The notes: generated from the letters alone by a model not told the origin. Positions 1 to 8,544 are shown, counted from the stretch's first letter. The stretch is 64,000 nt of DNA from a bacterium (GCA_036382775.1 DASVHD010000038.1:1-64000), one strand, 5' to 3'. Program-made: numbers and translations.

Positions 1-61
1 TTTTATAGTGCTATAAAAGGTTTGTCAATATAAATTAGTTCTTTCTAAATCACCCCCTTTG

Positions 62-190
62 ATATGATTAAGTGCTCCTGATAATGCCAGTCGGGTAGAA
101 CCAGACTGCTATTCGTCCATTATAGGACATGGTATCTATTCGGAGCATGGTTGGGCTGCCTAATCTTTTACGGAATCATTTTATCAATGA
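62..190 (-). ncRNA. Candidate bridge/seeker guide RNA of the IS1111-type element
   Basis: The segment downstream of the transposase can fold into nested hairpins. The outer stem pairs 73-78 (TGCTCC) with 142-147 (GGAGCA) and continues after a bulge with 80-83 (GATA) against 133-136 (TATC). Inside are a hairpin at 88-108 (CAGTC/GACTG plus GGT/ACC, loop AGA) and another at 115-128 (GTCC/GGAC). Guide RNAs of IS110-family recombinases are multi-hairpin RNAs from a non-coding end, and in the IS1111 subgroup they lie downstream of the transposase. Strand and limits are inferred; the target- and donor-pairing loops were not assigned. Confidence 0.5.
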
Positions 191-208
191 TTAACTATAA
201 AATGAGGC

Positions 209-1276
209 TTACCCAGCCATCATATTTTTCTGCATGGCGGTTTGATAATCAATTTGGTCTTTAAGCATATGATAGATGATGCCCGCAATTTTGCGTGCCA
301 ACGCAATTCGGGCAACGCTTTTGCCTTTTCGTTTCATTAAACGGTAATAATATTGAATCAGCCGGTGATCAGTGCGGTTAGTATGTGAAGCGTGCAGGGC
401 AATTTCGACAAAGATGCGTTTTAAGTACATATTGGCTTGTTTGCAGAGGTGACCATGGTGTTGCTTATCGGCACTACTTTTTGTTTTAGGGATTAACCCC
501 ACATATGCCGCATACCGTTTGGCATCCGGGAATCGGGTGATCGGGCCGGTTTCATAGATAATCGTGAAGGCGGACAGTTTCCCTAGTCCGGGGAAGGTCA
601 TGAGCAATTGGGCGTCGGCAGATAATGCCGCTTTCTCGGTGATGATTTTTTCCCAGTAATCAATCTGGTCCGAAAGAAAATCAATGTGGCGCAGACACTG
701 TTTGATGGCTTCAGCATAAGGTGAAGGTAAGGAGATTTGCGTCAGTGCGTCCTTTTCTTTAGGCGAGATAATTTCGATTAATGAATCGCGACCTTCACCG
801 CACCATATCTGCCGGCACTCTGAAGTAATGTTGAATTTGGACAGGATGGCACGAATGACATTCTTAAATTGGGTCCGAAACATCAACAAACGAAGCCGGA
901 TGCGTAAGAGATCCCGCATGTTGCGTTCTTCTTTTTCCGGAATCCAGCAGGTCGGGAGAAGATCGGCACGTAATAGATGGGCCAACATCCGGGCATCAAC
1001 CTTATCATTCTTGACCCGGGCATGGGCGATGACCTTAGTCTGCAAAGGATTAGCAAGCAATACTTCGGTATCTAAGTCCTGCAGTAAATCCACTAACCAA
1101 TACCAGTTCCCGGTCGCTTCAACCGCAATTTTGCAGTCATTCTTAAGCGGCTCAAAGAATTGTTGAATGGCAGGCTTGTCATTGTTTAACCGCTGCGTAG
1201 TCTCCGTGTTTGTTTGGTCGTCGTACACATAAAATTGCGAAAACCTACGGTGCAAATCAATTCCAACATAATTCAT
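209..1276 (-). CDS. IS110-family transposase (DEDD recombinase)
   Basis: This 355-residue protein has the N-terminal RuvC-like DEDD fold of IS110 transposases: MNYVGIDLH near residue 7, the VEAT glutamate near residue 53, and the paired aspartates in VKNDKVDARMLAHLLRA near residue 90. The C-terminal Transposase_20 domain follows (FPGLGKLSAFTIIYETG, then RYAAYVGLIP) and contributes the catalytic serine region around KTKSS. Length is typical, no frameshift is seen, and the element may be active. A strong Shine-Dalgarno (AAGGAG) sits just before the ATG. It catalyses RNA-guided insertion and excision of its own element. Confidence 0.93.
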   Translation of the reverse strand: MNYVGIDLHRRFSQFYVYDDQTNTETTQRLNNDKPAIQQFFEPLKNDCKIAVEATGNWYWLVDLLQDLDTEVLLANPLQTKVIAHARVKNDKVDARMLAHLLRADLLPTCWIPEKEERNMRDLLRIRLRLLMFRTQFKNVIRAILSKFNITSECRQIWCGEGRDSLIEIISPKEKDALTQISLPSPYAEAIKQCLRHIDFLSDQIDYWEKIITEKAALSADAQLLMTFPGLGKLSAFTIIYETGPITRFPDAKRYAAYVGLIPKTKSSADKQHHGHLCKQANMYLKRIFVEIALHASHTNRTDHRLIQYYYRLMKRKGKSVARIALARKIAGIIYHMLKDQIDYQTAMQKNMMAG

Positions 1277-1331
1277 ATTATCTCCTTTATCGTAAGCATA
1301 ATCAGTTTCTTTCGATTGACAAACGTTTTAT

Positions 1332-1610
1332 TATATCTTTTATGCCATAAAACTGTCGATATTTTAGGACATTTTTCTGGTGTGAAGTAATCTTGAAAAT
1401 TCATTATACTTTTGAAGCATGGCCTGTTGATTTGGTCCTGAAATTGGCTGAAATACATAGCGGATTGTTAATCCCATATTTCTTCAGAAAAATCGGATCT
1501 GATAACTCAATTCGTGACTAGTTCATTTATCCTTTTGACCTATTGGCGTGAGTTTCTATCCGAAACGAAGCTGACTAATCATGTTTTTTACAGTTTATAG
1601 CATAAAAGCC
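1332..1610. other. Intergenic stretch with degenerate repeats
   Basis: No convincing gene. The words ATACATAGCGGATTGTTA (near 1452) and GCCTGTTGATT...GGTCCTGAAA recur in slightly altered form near 4215-4280, so this flank belongs to a degenerate repeat family of the accessory region. A short open frame on the minus strand at 1273-1458 has no coding character. Confidence 0.5.
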
Positions 1611-1790
1611 ACGATATTTCAGTAGTTGTTTGTCAAAGCGGTTATTTCAGCCAAGATGTAGAGTACCCGGCCTGCGGACGACACCCCCGGCGGTCGATCG
1701 AAGCACAGATCTAGCCAATTAGATCCGGAAACAGTAGCGCCATGGACTATATAGTATAATCCAATCCGATACAATATTCGATCCATTCTG
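1611..1790 (+). repeat. GC-rich intergenic repeat, copy 1 of 3
   Basis: Starts with GATATTTCAGTAGTTGT and reaches a GC-rich core near 1655-1720 (CCGGCCTGCGGAC, CGGCGGTCGATCGAAGC, CAGATCTAGCCAATTAG), then runs into the A-tract promoter. The same order of words recurs at about 4400 and 8292. Copies 1 and 3 align over their whole length, copy 2 only from the GC-rich core. Function unknown; it could be a structured leader, an insertion site or an old mobile-element end. Confidence 0.75.
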
Positions 1791-1842
1791 TTAATAATAA
1801 AAAAAACACACACCTTGTGGATGTTATAATTTGTTTTATAAT
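1785..1842 (+). promoter_or_regulatory. A-tract promoter module, copy A
   Basis: TTCTGTTAATAATAAAAAA (about 1786) is followed by a -35-like TTGTGG at 1815-1820 and a perfect -10 TATAAT at 1837-1842, spacing 16. The A-tract resembles an UP element. The block up to CAC is nearly identical in four other places in the window. It is placed to drive the lipoprotein gene at 1913. Confidence 0.65.
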
Positions 1843-1912
1843 GCTAAAAAGCATGCGAGGGGAAAAACATGATTCCATAATGGATTCATGATAATAATAA
1901 AAGGAGGTAAAA

Positions 1913-2521
1913 ATGTCTAGACGAGCATGTCTGTATTTGGGCGTCATTGTATGTATGGCTTTAATGACGTCCTGCCAAAGCATTGACAAAGCCATAGATG
2001 ATGAGTATGCTGTAATAGATGAACAAAACGATAATTCTAATGGACCGAATAGAGGGATAGACGACCTCGAACCGAGTCCCCCAGTAGTAATCCCTGAGTC
2101 ATTATGGTATCAATACGATTTCCATGAATTATCGGACGAGGAGATTGATTCTTTATATGATGCGGGGCTTGGGGATCAAGATGAATCGCCTAGCGATGGC
2201 TGGTCTGCAAAAGCATGGGCAGTATCGTGGGGATCTCTTTTCTGGAAGCTTGAATATTGTGGAGCGAGTACTAAAAAAGTTCCAATGGTTCCACCAAATG
2301 TTACTCTTTATCTTTATACGGAAATATGGAGCAAGCTTCATAGCGCTCAAAACTACACACTCAGAAAAGTTGGTGGCCCTTCCGAAACTTCCTGTGTTTA
2401 TAAGTGTTTTGTTTGGCTCTTTCTGTACTCAAAGAGTCAAACACAGGATTGGTGGTCATATGGAAAGCACCGCTGCAACGGCAGTGGCTTTGTCTACACG
2501 AATGCTTATCATACTCACTAG
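1913..2521 (+). CDS. Putative lipoprotein, unknown function
   Basis: The 202-residue product starts with a clear lipoprotein signal peptide: a basic start, a hydrophobic core and lipobox LMTSC with the lipidated cysteine at residue 21. The first third of the mature part is acidic and proline-containing, as in a linker. The C-terminal half is rich in Trp, Tyr and Cys (KLEYC, SCVYKC, HRCNG), suggesting a small disulfide-bonded domain. No family was recognised. A canonical AAAGGAGG precedes the ATG. It sits directly behind copy A of the shared promoter module and is closed by a strong terminator at 2528, so it is a single-gene transcription unit. Here the cassette lacks the small basic protein seen at 4610, 8545 and 24115. 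Confidence 0.75.
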   Translation: MSRRACLYLGVIVCMALMTSCQSIDKAIDDEYAVIDEQNDNSNGPNRGIDDLEPSPPVVIPESLWYQYDFHELSDEEIDSLYDAGLGDQDESPSDGWSAKAWAVSWGSLFWKLEYCGASTKKVPMVPPNVTLYLYTEIWSKLHSAQNYTLRKVGGPSETSCVYKCFVWLFLYSKSQTQDWWSYGKHRCNGSGFVYTNAYHTH

Positions 2522-2527
2522 ATTATC

Positions 2528-2556
2528 AAGCGGCTGGCCGTTTAGGTCAGCCGCTT
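2528..2556 (+). terminator. Rho-independent-type hairpin
   Basis: AAGCGGCTGGCC pairs with GGTCAGCCGCTT (12 bp, one G-T wobble) around the loop GTTTA, followed by TAATTCT. It ends the lipoprotein gene 7 bases earlier and separates it from the gene at 2578. Confidence 0.8.
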
Positions 2557-2577
2557 TAATTCTCGCCTGGAGAGGTA

Positions 2578-4050
2578 ATGTGTTATATGATTAGATCTTT
2601 ATTTATTCCTATTTTAATTATACTGAATTCATGTGCAAATGCGCAATCATGGGAACCGGCGGTAATACTTCCTAAACACGGTAGTGGTTTTATCATGAAT
2701 ACTGATCTGGTATGCTTAAACGATTCTTGTCTGATTGCCGCCTGGGACCAGGATACAAGCAACAATATGTATACCGACAATATTTTTGTAAGCATAAAAA
2801 ATAATAATACTTGGACCAATCCAGTTACCCTGTCAGAATCTAATGTTGAGTGCTCAGCTCCCCGTATATGTGTTGATCAAAATGGGATAGTCCATATAAT
2901 CTGGGGTGTAAACAGCATTGGTTTTATTGGACGCGTTGACAAGCTGGCATATTCATTTTGGAATGGGTCAAGTTGGAGCAGTTTTGAATACATTGCAAGC
3001 AATGCCACGATTTCCGAGGGATCGTACTACATTTCCTGCGATACTATTGGCAATTTACATATCATGTATGGCAATGAGACAGCGCCTGATCCAACCAAGA
3101 GGATTCGGCATATATGGCGAATTGGTAACACTTGGTATGGTCCAGAGGTCGTCGATGGTAGTCCGGATTTTCATTTTATTATTGATTCCCTAAGTATAAC
3201 CCGATTAACCTACCAGAATGCACTCCTACCCAACCACAATAATGATGTTTATTATAATCACCTTGATTCGACCTGTGGATCCTGGTTTGGTCCTTACGTG
3301 GTTCATTATAGTGATAACCTCGATACGCTGTCATATTGGCCAAGGATAGTGGTTGATCATCAATTAAGAAAGCATGTATGTTGGTCAGAGGACTTGAATA
3401 ATGATATATTAGCAGAACAAATATTATATTCGTTTTCTGATGATGATTCAAATTGGTCAAACTCCGAAGACGTGACTGGAAATCTGAACCTGGCGCTTAT
3501 GATTATTTGCAGTGCGATGATTGTGGATTCTTTTAATAATATACACATTGCGTATGGTTATTATGCAGACAGCAATCTTACCCAGGGGTGCATCGGATAT
3601 CAATGCCGACAAAATTCAACATGGAGCACTCCGTATATTATATCACAGAGTGTTACTTGTCTTGGAACAGCACGATTAGCACTGGATAACAATATTCTCC
3701 ATATAATTTGGGTTGCTGATACGTTGGGTGACAAATATGTTTGTTACCGGAGAAAACAGTTGACGGCGGTGGAAGAACAGAAAAATATCCCAATGTTTTT
3801 GAATATCGTTCCTAATCCAGTTAAAAATACGGTCAAATTATTATTCGCTGTTTCGACGACAGGTTTTGCTAGAATCCAATTGTTTGATGTTATGGGAAGA
3901 AAGATTATGGCTAAGTCGCTACTACTTAATAACGCTGGTATACATAGTGTAATGCTGGATTTAAGTAACATCGCAGCTGGAACATATTTCTTGGTGGTGA
4001 AAACTGATAACAATTCTTTTTCAAAACCATTAATAAAACTGAACGATTAG
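2578..4050 (+). CDS. Secreted beta-propeller-like protein with T9SS C-terminal sorting domain
   Basis: The 490-residue product has an N-terminal signal peptide (hydrophobic stretch at residues 5-18, cleavage near ANAQ). The body contains repeated units of about 50-60 residues with the pattern W-x-x-P/G...V/I...HIIWG (HIIWG, HIMYG, HIAYGY, HIIWVAD), like sialidase/BNR-type blades. Residues about 400-490 form a type A T9SS sorting domain: VPNPVKN, a Gly-rich FDVMGRK turn, then SNIAAGTYFLVV and a terminal K-P-L-I-K-L. It is therefore expected to be exported by the Sec and type IX systems and exposed at the surface. GGAGAGG lies just before the ATG; an alternative in-frame ATG at 2587 would also keep the signal peptide. 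No catalytic motif is visible. Confidence 0.8.
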   Translation: MCYMIRSLFIPILIILNSCANAQSWEPAVILPKHGSGFIMNTDLVCLNDSCLIAAWDQDTSNNMYTDNIFVSIKNNNTWTNPVTLSESNVECSAPRICVDQNGIVHIIWGVNSIGFIGRVDKLAYSFWNGSSWSSFEYIASNATISEGSYYISCDTIGNLHIMYGNETAPDPTKRIRHIWRIGNTWYGPEVVDGSPDFHFIIDSLSITRLTYQNALLPNHNNDVYYNHLDSTCGSWFGPYVVHYSDNLDTLSYWPRIVVDHQLRKHVCWSEDLNNDILAEQILYSFSDDDSNWSNSEDVTGNLNLALMIICSAMIVDSFNNIHIAYGYYADSNLTQGCIGYQCRQNSTWSTPYIISQSVTCLGTARLALDNNILHIIWVADTLGDKYVCYRRKQLTAVEEQKNIPMFLNIVPNPVKNTVKLLFAVSTTGFARIQLFDVMGRKIMAKSLLLNNAGIHSVMLDLSNIAAGTYFLVVKTDNNSFSKPLIKLND

Positions 4051-4399
4051 ATCGTGGGAACAAATTCCACCCTGCCCCGCTATGCATCATACGGGATTAA
4101 ACGAAAACTATAAAAAGTTGAATCATAGCCCTTAAAACCACCATAATCTCAGAAGATATTTCTATAATAGCAATTTTCGAAGGGATCTAGTAGAGTTTGG
4201 CTTTTTTTTAAAAATATTAGCTGTTGATTAGGTATAGAAAAAGGCCTAACTACGTATACATAGCGGATTGTTAGACCATTTTATTTTTGGACATCGCAAC
4301 CCATTAAATCTCGGCACGAATTCCGCAATACTATAAAATGTTAAATTTTCATCCATAAAACCGCCGTAATCCCAATGGATAATGTCACGATATGATACT
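4051..4399. other. Gene-free stretch with degenerate repeats
   Basis: No gene. It contains a degenerate copy of the flank found at 1340-1490 (GCTGTTGATTAGG, then TACATAGCGGATTGTTAG at about 4258) and two loosely similar CATAAAACC..C..TAATC words near 4130 and 4358. Confidence 0.5.
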
Positions 4400-4530
4400 A
4401 TATGAAATAACCGGTTTGCGGACTACACACCCGGCGGTCGACCGAAGTACAGATCTAACCAATTGGGTTCGAAAACTGTCGTGCCATGAACTTTACAATA
4501 TTACCATATTAAAATAAGACTCAATCGATT
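4400..4530 (+). repeat. GC-rich intergenic repeat, copy 2 of 3
   Basis: The core GGTTTGCGGACTACAC, CCGGCGGTCGACCGAAG, CAGATCTAACCAATTGG and GTGCCATGAAC follow in the same order as at 1655-1745 and 8346-8420. Substitutions are scattered, so the copies are old or diverging under constraint. Confidence 0.75.
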
Positions 4531-4585
4531 CTGTTAATAATAAAAAAAACATCTTGTTGCATAGGAGTGATGCAATGGTTATTCT
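4531..4585 (+). promoter_or_regulatory. A-tract promoter module, copy B
   Basis: CTGTTAATAATAAAAAAAAC, then CATCTTG and a -35-like TTGCAT at 4557-4562 with -10 TATTCT at 4580-4585, spacing 17. The sequence from the A-tract through GGTTATTCTATTATATT is almost identical to copy C at 8466-8526. It should drive the small basic protein and the ATPase operon behind it. Confidence 0.65.
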
Positions 4586-4609
4586 ATTATATTAAAAGGA
4601 AACTGGGAT

Positions 4610-4753
4610 ATGACAAAAAGAACTGCACATCGGAGTGCAACCGGTAGGAAACTTTACGCAATGCGTGATAAAAAGGGTCGGTTCAAGGACATCCAGACCT
4701 ACAAACCTGCTCATGACCAGGACATTAGAAGAACGTGCAAGAAAGAAAAATGA
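4610..4753 (+). CDS. Small basic protein, KLYA-RDKKGRF family, copy 1
   Basis: A 47-residue, strongly basic protein too short for usual ORF cut-offs. Its pattern is THRS-x-x-G-K/R-KLYA-x-RDKKGRFKDIQTY followed by a helical, Lys/Arg-rich tail. It is homologous along its whole length to the products at 8545-8688 and 23966-24115, which shows that the frame is real. AAAAGGAAACTGGG precedes the ATG. Similar short proteins occur widely as uncharacterised hypotheticals (family memory, not searched). In all three places the gene is the first after the A-tract promoter and precedes unrelated effector-like genes. A regulatory, antitoxin-like or nucleic-acid-binding role is possible but unproven. Confidence 0.8.
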   Translation: MTKRTAHRSATGRKLYAMRDKKGRFKDIQTYKPAHDQDIRRTCKKEK

Positions 4754-4892
4754 GGATAAATAAGCAAAATACCGATAACCATCGGGATCAAGTTTCGTCT
4801 TTCGTACAGATTTGGGTCCCTAGACGAACCTGCTCGTCTGTGAACGAATTAAGTGCAATAGCCTATACAACCTGGATAAAGTTGCCTACAAA

Positions 4893-7202
4893 ATGCTTGA
4901 CATTGATGGCATAATAAAGACTCAAAAGTTTTCTGGACAGTTCGCTGATGTTCGAGCAGATGCCAGTCTTTATTCCCATGAAGATGCTGCATCGTTGTAT
5001 GTCCAACATCCAGAAGGATTGCCACATCTCGAACGCAACACCTTGATAGTCGGCCCTCTTGGCTCAGGCAAGACAATTATGCTTAAAACACTCTTCACGA
5101 ACTTGAGCTCAAAACCTAATGTCATTCCAGTATTCGTCGACACCTTGAGATGGACTTCACAAATTGCCGGAGAAACGGAAACTTACAGGTCTGAAAGGTT
5201 ATCACCTCGTGGAATGGTAATGCTGGATGCAATGGCACTCGCCATTGTTATTGGTTTATGTGAGAGTGTTGGTGCATTTCAAAGTCCCAATCAATTTCAT
5301 TCAACCTGGTCACTTTTTTCTGAAGCATTTCGCACCACTGAACCCAATGAAATAAGGAGTATGTCAAGAAAGAGAATAAAGGATGCCCTAAAGAATGGGC
5401 TGCAACTTCCCGAATCCTTACCCACAGTGTTCACGGTTGCCAATGCGCTCGGAAATGACATTCGTAAGGAGAAAAATGCTTTACTCGTCTTGCTCGTCGA
5501 TCAGATTGATCAAGTATCCTCAAATTTCTTCTTGCCTATCGCTAGTTTGCTGCGAAGATCAAGTCACTATGTCTCAATCCTTGCAACTAGGCCATGCCCA
5601 ACAGCACCAGAACCAGAAGCTATCTCTGCAGATATCACCTCGGGAGACTCTTATCGTATAATCCAGCTCGGGAGAAGTGCAACAGGCGAGACTCCGACGG
5701 GATTTGTGCACCAGTTCGTTCAGGCGCTACCTTTGATAGAACCTTACAAGTCTGAAATTGAAGATCGAACACAGCTCATAGCAAACTTGATGTGGCCCTC
5801 TCTTCGCTTCGCGATCAGTACAATCCACGAATACATTCGTCTTCGATCGGCAGATAAGAATCCCGATGAATCATGGTTCCAATCTGTTCATGAGGTCGCT
5901 CGAAGCTATGAAGATATTGTGCAAGATGGCCTCAGAGCTTGGTCAGCAAACCCTAAGTCGATGGTGAAGGAATGGCGCCGAAAGGTTTCAGCAAAAAGAG
6001 GAAGGAATTCCACATCAATTGGTCGATCATTACTATTATTTACTAAGAGCGATTTGTTTGAGGATGTTAAAGGCAAACAAGCACAGCATATGATAAGAGT
6101 CGCACTCAAGAAAGGGATCCTCTTAACGGGCCCTACGGAACATTATGTACCTGGAGTTATTCCATCTGTTTGTGAGATTGCACCTCTCCTGCTCGTCAAT
6201 GATCCGAATATAGATATCTCTCGCTTTGATCCCAACCCCGTTGAATTGGAGATCACGGAAGAAACATTAGACAAATGGAGCAAACCTTTCAGCCGGACAA
6301 CGAGATCAGCCAAGAGAATATTCATATCCTACTGGATGAGCGACCCTGAAAAAACAGAGCATGTGTCCTTGGGGGATTTGATTACAACAAAGTTCGGGGG
6401 TTCAATCGAAGTGGCCACAGGTGTGTTGACTGGTTCTTCACGCTGGTCTCCTGCTATCATGGAAAAAATCTCCCCAGTCGATTTGGTTTTGTGTGATCTT
6501 TCAGTACCTCGAAGAGACATCATTGTAGAGTATGGCGTTGCGATCGGCACGCATATTCCAGTTATTCAATGCCTTGCCGACAATACAAAAGCATTTGGCC
6601 TCCCCAAATGGATAACCAATCGCCAGTTTCAATTCTTTAGTGGTACAGAAGAACAACTGTATCGACTCGAAACATCAATTGCAGCACTGCTCGAAAACAA
6701 TCCTGATGCGAAGAGTTGCTGGAAACGAGACTCCACTGGTAGAAATCTCGAAACTAGTCCAGAACCAAAACTCGTGATTTTTATTGGCCCAGCCAGTGCT
6801 TTATTACTTCATGAACGCATAAAGGCGACAACTAAAGAATCAAATCTTGATCTCCGGTTCCACCAGGCATCCTTTAATCTGGACAATCTTGAGGAAATGA
6901 TCAAACTTGTTAGGTCTGCTGGCACTCTTATCTTAGCATTTGACTATACAATAGATGATTACCTTGCTTGTCTTGGGGGAGGGATCTTCGCAACAAAACA
7001 GATTGGATATACCGCCAACAACAAGAGATACCACCGAACCATGTATTTGATTAATATGTCAAACGACAAGTCGTCCCTTGTTTTCCCGGGTCTACTCGAA
7101 TCACACCCACGTTCAGAAAGCTGCACCAATACCAGTGGCTTAGTATCGATGATTTCTAAACGATCTCGATACATACTTGATGTGCTCAAGAAAACAAAAT
7201 GA
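4893..7202 (+). CDS. P-loop ATPase with TIR/deoxyribosyltransferase-like domain
   Basis: The 769-residue protein has a Walker A motif GPLGSGKT at residues 54-61 and a Walker B-like LLVLLVDQID at about 197-206 (D203), so residues 20-310 form an AAA/STAND-type ATPase. Residues about 310-460 are helical. Residues 474-600 read RIFISYWMSDPE, DLVLCDLSVPRRDI, then VEYGVAIG with Glu546. This layout fits TIR or nucleoside 2-deoxyribosyltransferase-like folds, whose conserved glutamate is catalytic. A further alpha/beta domain fills 630-769. ATPase plus TIR-like architecture is typical of anti-phage NTPases that deplete NAD or nucleotides, so an immune role is inferred. The stop overlaps the next start (ATGA). 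No good Shine-Dalgarno precedes the ATG; a hairpin (AGACGA/TCGTCT) lies at about 4823-4840. Confidence 0.7.
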   Translation: MLDIDGIIKTQKFSGQFADVRADASLYSHEDAASLYVQHPEGLPHLERNTLIVGPLGSGKTIMLKTLFTNLSSKPNVIPVFVDTLRWTSQIAGETETYRSERLSPRGMVMLDAMALAIVIGLCESVGAFQSPNQFHSTWSLFSEAFRTTEPNEIRSMSRKRIKDALKNGLQLPESLPTVFTVANALGNDIRKEKNALLVLLVDQIDQVSSNFFLPIASLLRRSSHYVSILATRPCPTAPEPEAISADITSGDSYRIIQLGRSATGETPTGFVHQFVQALPLIEPYKSEIEDRTQLIANLMWPSLRFAISTIHEYIRLRSADKNPDESWFQSVHEVARSYEDIVQDGLRAWSANPKSMVKEWRRKVSAKRGRNSTSIGRSLLLFTKSDLFEDVKGKQAQHMIRVALKKGILLTGPTEHYVPGVIPSVCEIAPLLLVNDPNIDISRFDPNPVELEITEETLDKWSKPFSRTTRSAKRIFISYWMSDPEKTEHVSLGDLITTKFGGSIEVATGVLTGSSRWSPAIMEKISPVDLVLCDLSVPRRDIIVEYGVAIGTHIPVIQCLADNTKAFGLPKWITNRQFQFFSGTEEQLYRLETSIAALLENNPDAKSCWKRDSTGRNLETSPEPKLVIFIGPASALLLHERIKATTKESNLDLRFHQASFNLDNLEEMIKLVRSAGTLILAFDYTIDDYLACLGGGIFATKQIGYTANNKRYHRTMYLINMSNDKSSLVFPGLLESHPRSESCTNTSGLVSMISKRSRYILDVLKKTK

Positions 7203-8203
7203 AACTCTTTAACGCATACACCGATATTTTGCCGAAACCGGACAATGATACAATGTTGGTTTGGATTGGTGCTATTAGTTTCGAATCAAGATGCAATGGA
7301 TCTATAGAAGCTCTGCTCAATGAAAATATCCATCTTCATCGAGTAATCGCTTTTGATTATGCAACCAATATATCGCCAAGAAGTCAAGGAGAAGAAAGTC
7401 GTGCAATAAATCGAAATCAATTTGAAAATCTAGTCAAGGACAAAGGAGAAATACAAATTGTGCACCCTTATAGGTATGCAGAATTCATCGGGAAACTAGA
7501 AACACTATCAACTGAATTAGAGAATGCACATTCTTTGATACATCTAATAGTCGATATCACGTGCCTAACTAAAATACATACCATTGCGCTGGCATATTGG
7601 CTTATTAACAGAAGGGAAAGCTTCCCAGTAACCTTGGCTTACTCACAACCTGAACACTACGGGAATCCATCAAGAAACATTTGGGGAAAGGGTAAGTGGC
7701 TTAGTACCCTACTTGTGCGACTCGACCTAGATTCTACCGATCCTTTTGACTCTACGACACTCATAGCCATACTAGGCCATGAGGGCGATCGGCTCCGTTT
7801 AGCAATCAATGAAGTGGAAGCTAACAGGGCGCTTGTTATAAAAGTCTTGCCACTTGAACCAATGCCTTCTCGACTAGCCACCGTATCTGACATTCAGAAC
7901 GCCTGGCTGTTTTTTGAAATTCAAAATGGAATTAGGCAAGGGTTTACTCTGAAGACACTAAATCTTGCTAATTTAGATTCACTAATGCACTTAGTTCAAG
8001 ATGTATGTCGCAACGCTAAGAAAAAAACTTCTCGTATCGTCCTTTGCCCTTTTGGCCCTAAGCCTTTCGTGTTTGCATCTGCATTTTCGTCGCTATCTAT
8101 TTATTCAGAAAACACATGGCTTTCATATCCAATACCGACCTCTTATGATCCAGAATACTCATCGGGCTATAAGCAGACAACATGGTTTTCACCATTTATT
8201 TAG
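7199..8203 (+). CDS. Unknown partner protein of the ATPase-TIR-like gene
   Basis: The 334-residue product overlaps the ATPase gene by 4 bases (ATGA), so the two are probably translationally coupled and act together. The N-terminus (MLVWIGAISFESRC) begins an apparent alpha/beta domain. A buried strand LIHLIVDITCLTK near residue 120 is followed by a helix, giving a Rossmann-like impression. The C-terminal half has a second such segment (RIVLCPFGPKPFVFAS). No signal peptide or membrane helix is seen. I do not recognise the family. As partner of a putative immune ATPase it could sense the trigger, make or bind a nucleotide signal, or be the effector; the sequence does not decide. Confidence 0.7.
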   Translation: MKLFNAYTDILPKPDNDTMLVWIGAISFESRCNGSIEALLNENIHLHRVIAFDYATNISPRSQGEESRAINRNQFENLVKDKGEIQIVHPYRYAEFIGKLETLSTELENAHSLIHLIVDITCLTKIHTIALAYWLINRRESFPVTLAYSQPEHYGNPSRNIWGKGKWLSTLLVRLDLDSTDPFDSTTLIAILGHEGDRLRLAINEVEANRALVIKVLPLEPMPSRLATVSDIQNAWLFFEIQNGIRQGFTLKTLNLANLDSLMHLVQDVCRNAKKKTSRIVLCPFGPKPFVFASAFSSLSIYSENTWLSYPIPTSYDPEYSSGYKQTTWFSPFI

Positions 8204-8291
8204 CCAATTCTAGTACACGAATCAGGAGTTAGGTCCTGAAATTTGGGAACAAATGGGGGTTGAATCTCTACATTCTACATCGAAAAGATGG

Positions 8292-8465
8292 ATGATATTT
8301 CAGTAATTGTCTGTAAAATCCGTAATTTCAACCACTGAGAATATCCGGCCTGCGGACTACACTGCCGGCGGCCGGCCGAAGCGCAGAACTAACCAGTTAG
8401 GTCCGCAATTTATCGCGCTATGATCTCCATCATGTTATTTATTTTAAAATAAAGTTCAATCGATT
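8292..8465 (+). repeat. GC-rich intergenic repeat, copy 3 of 3
   Basis: Begins with GATATTTCAGTAATTGTCTG as in copy 1 and carries the core CCGGCCTGCGGACTACAC, GCCGGCGGCCGGCCGAAGC, CTAACCAGTTAGGTCCGCA. In this copy TGCGGAC pairs with GTCCGCA around two inner hairpins, giving a closed three-way fold, but the pairing is not preserved in copies 1 and 2. Confidence 0.75.
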
Positions 8466-8520
8466 CTGTTAATAATAAAAAAAACATCTTATTGCGTGTG
8501 AGCGATACAATGGTTATTCT
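8466..8520 (+). promoter_or_regulatory. A-tract promoter module, copy C
   Basis: CTGTTAATAATAAAAAAAAC followed by CATCTTA, -35-like TTGCGT at 8492-8497 and -10 TATTCT at 8515-8520, spacing 17. It precedes the second small basic protein. Confidence 0.65.
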
Positions 8521-8544
8521 ATTATATTAAAAAGAGGCTGTGAC

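Larger units (their letters stand above)
13..1331 (-). mobile_element. IS110-family (IS1111-like) insertion sequence, complete
   Basis: A 17-bp inverted repeat bounds the element: ATAAAAGGTTTGTCAAT at 13-29 and its complement, with one mismatch, at 1315-1331. Between them lie one transposase gene on the minus strand and about 180 bp of non-coding sequence beyond its stop. Short subterminal inverted repeats and a long non-coding segment downstream of the transposase are known features of the IS1111 subgroup of IS110, whereas classical IS110 elements carry the guide RNA upstream. The exact ends may extend a few bases past the repeats, since IS1111 repeats are subterminal. The right repeat supplies the -35 box (TTGTCA, 1322-1317) of a transposase promoter with TATGCT at 1300-1295, spacing 16. 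Confidence 0.85.

Noticed and set aside
828-1166. Open frame on the plus strand of 112 codons
   Set aside because: Lies wholly inside the transposase gene on the other strand; no ribosome site or domain.
1619-1813. Two minus-strand frames (64 and 82 codons) at 1619-1995
   Set aside because: They cross the GC-rich repeat and the A-tract promoter, which is conserved as DNA and not as protein.
8344-8412. Three-way RNA fold in GC-rich repeat copy 3 (TGCGGAC with GTCCGCA)
   Set aside because: The pairs are not kept in copies 1 and 2, so no covariation supports a conserved RNA.
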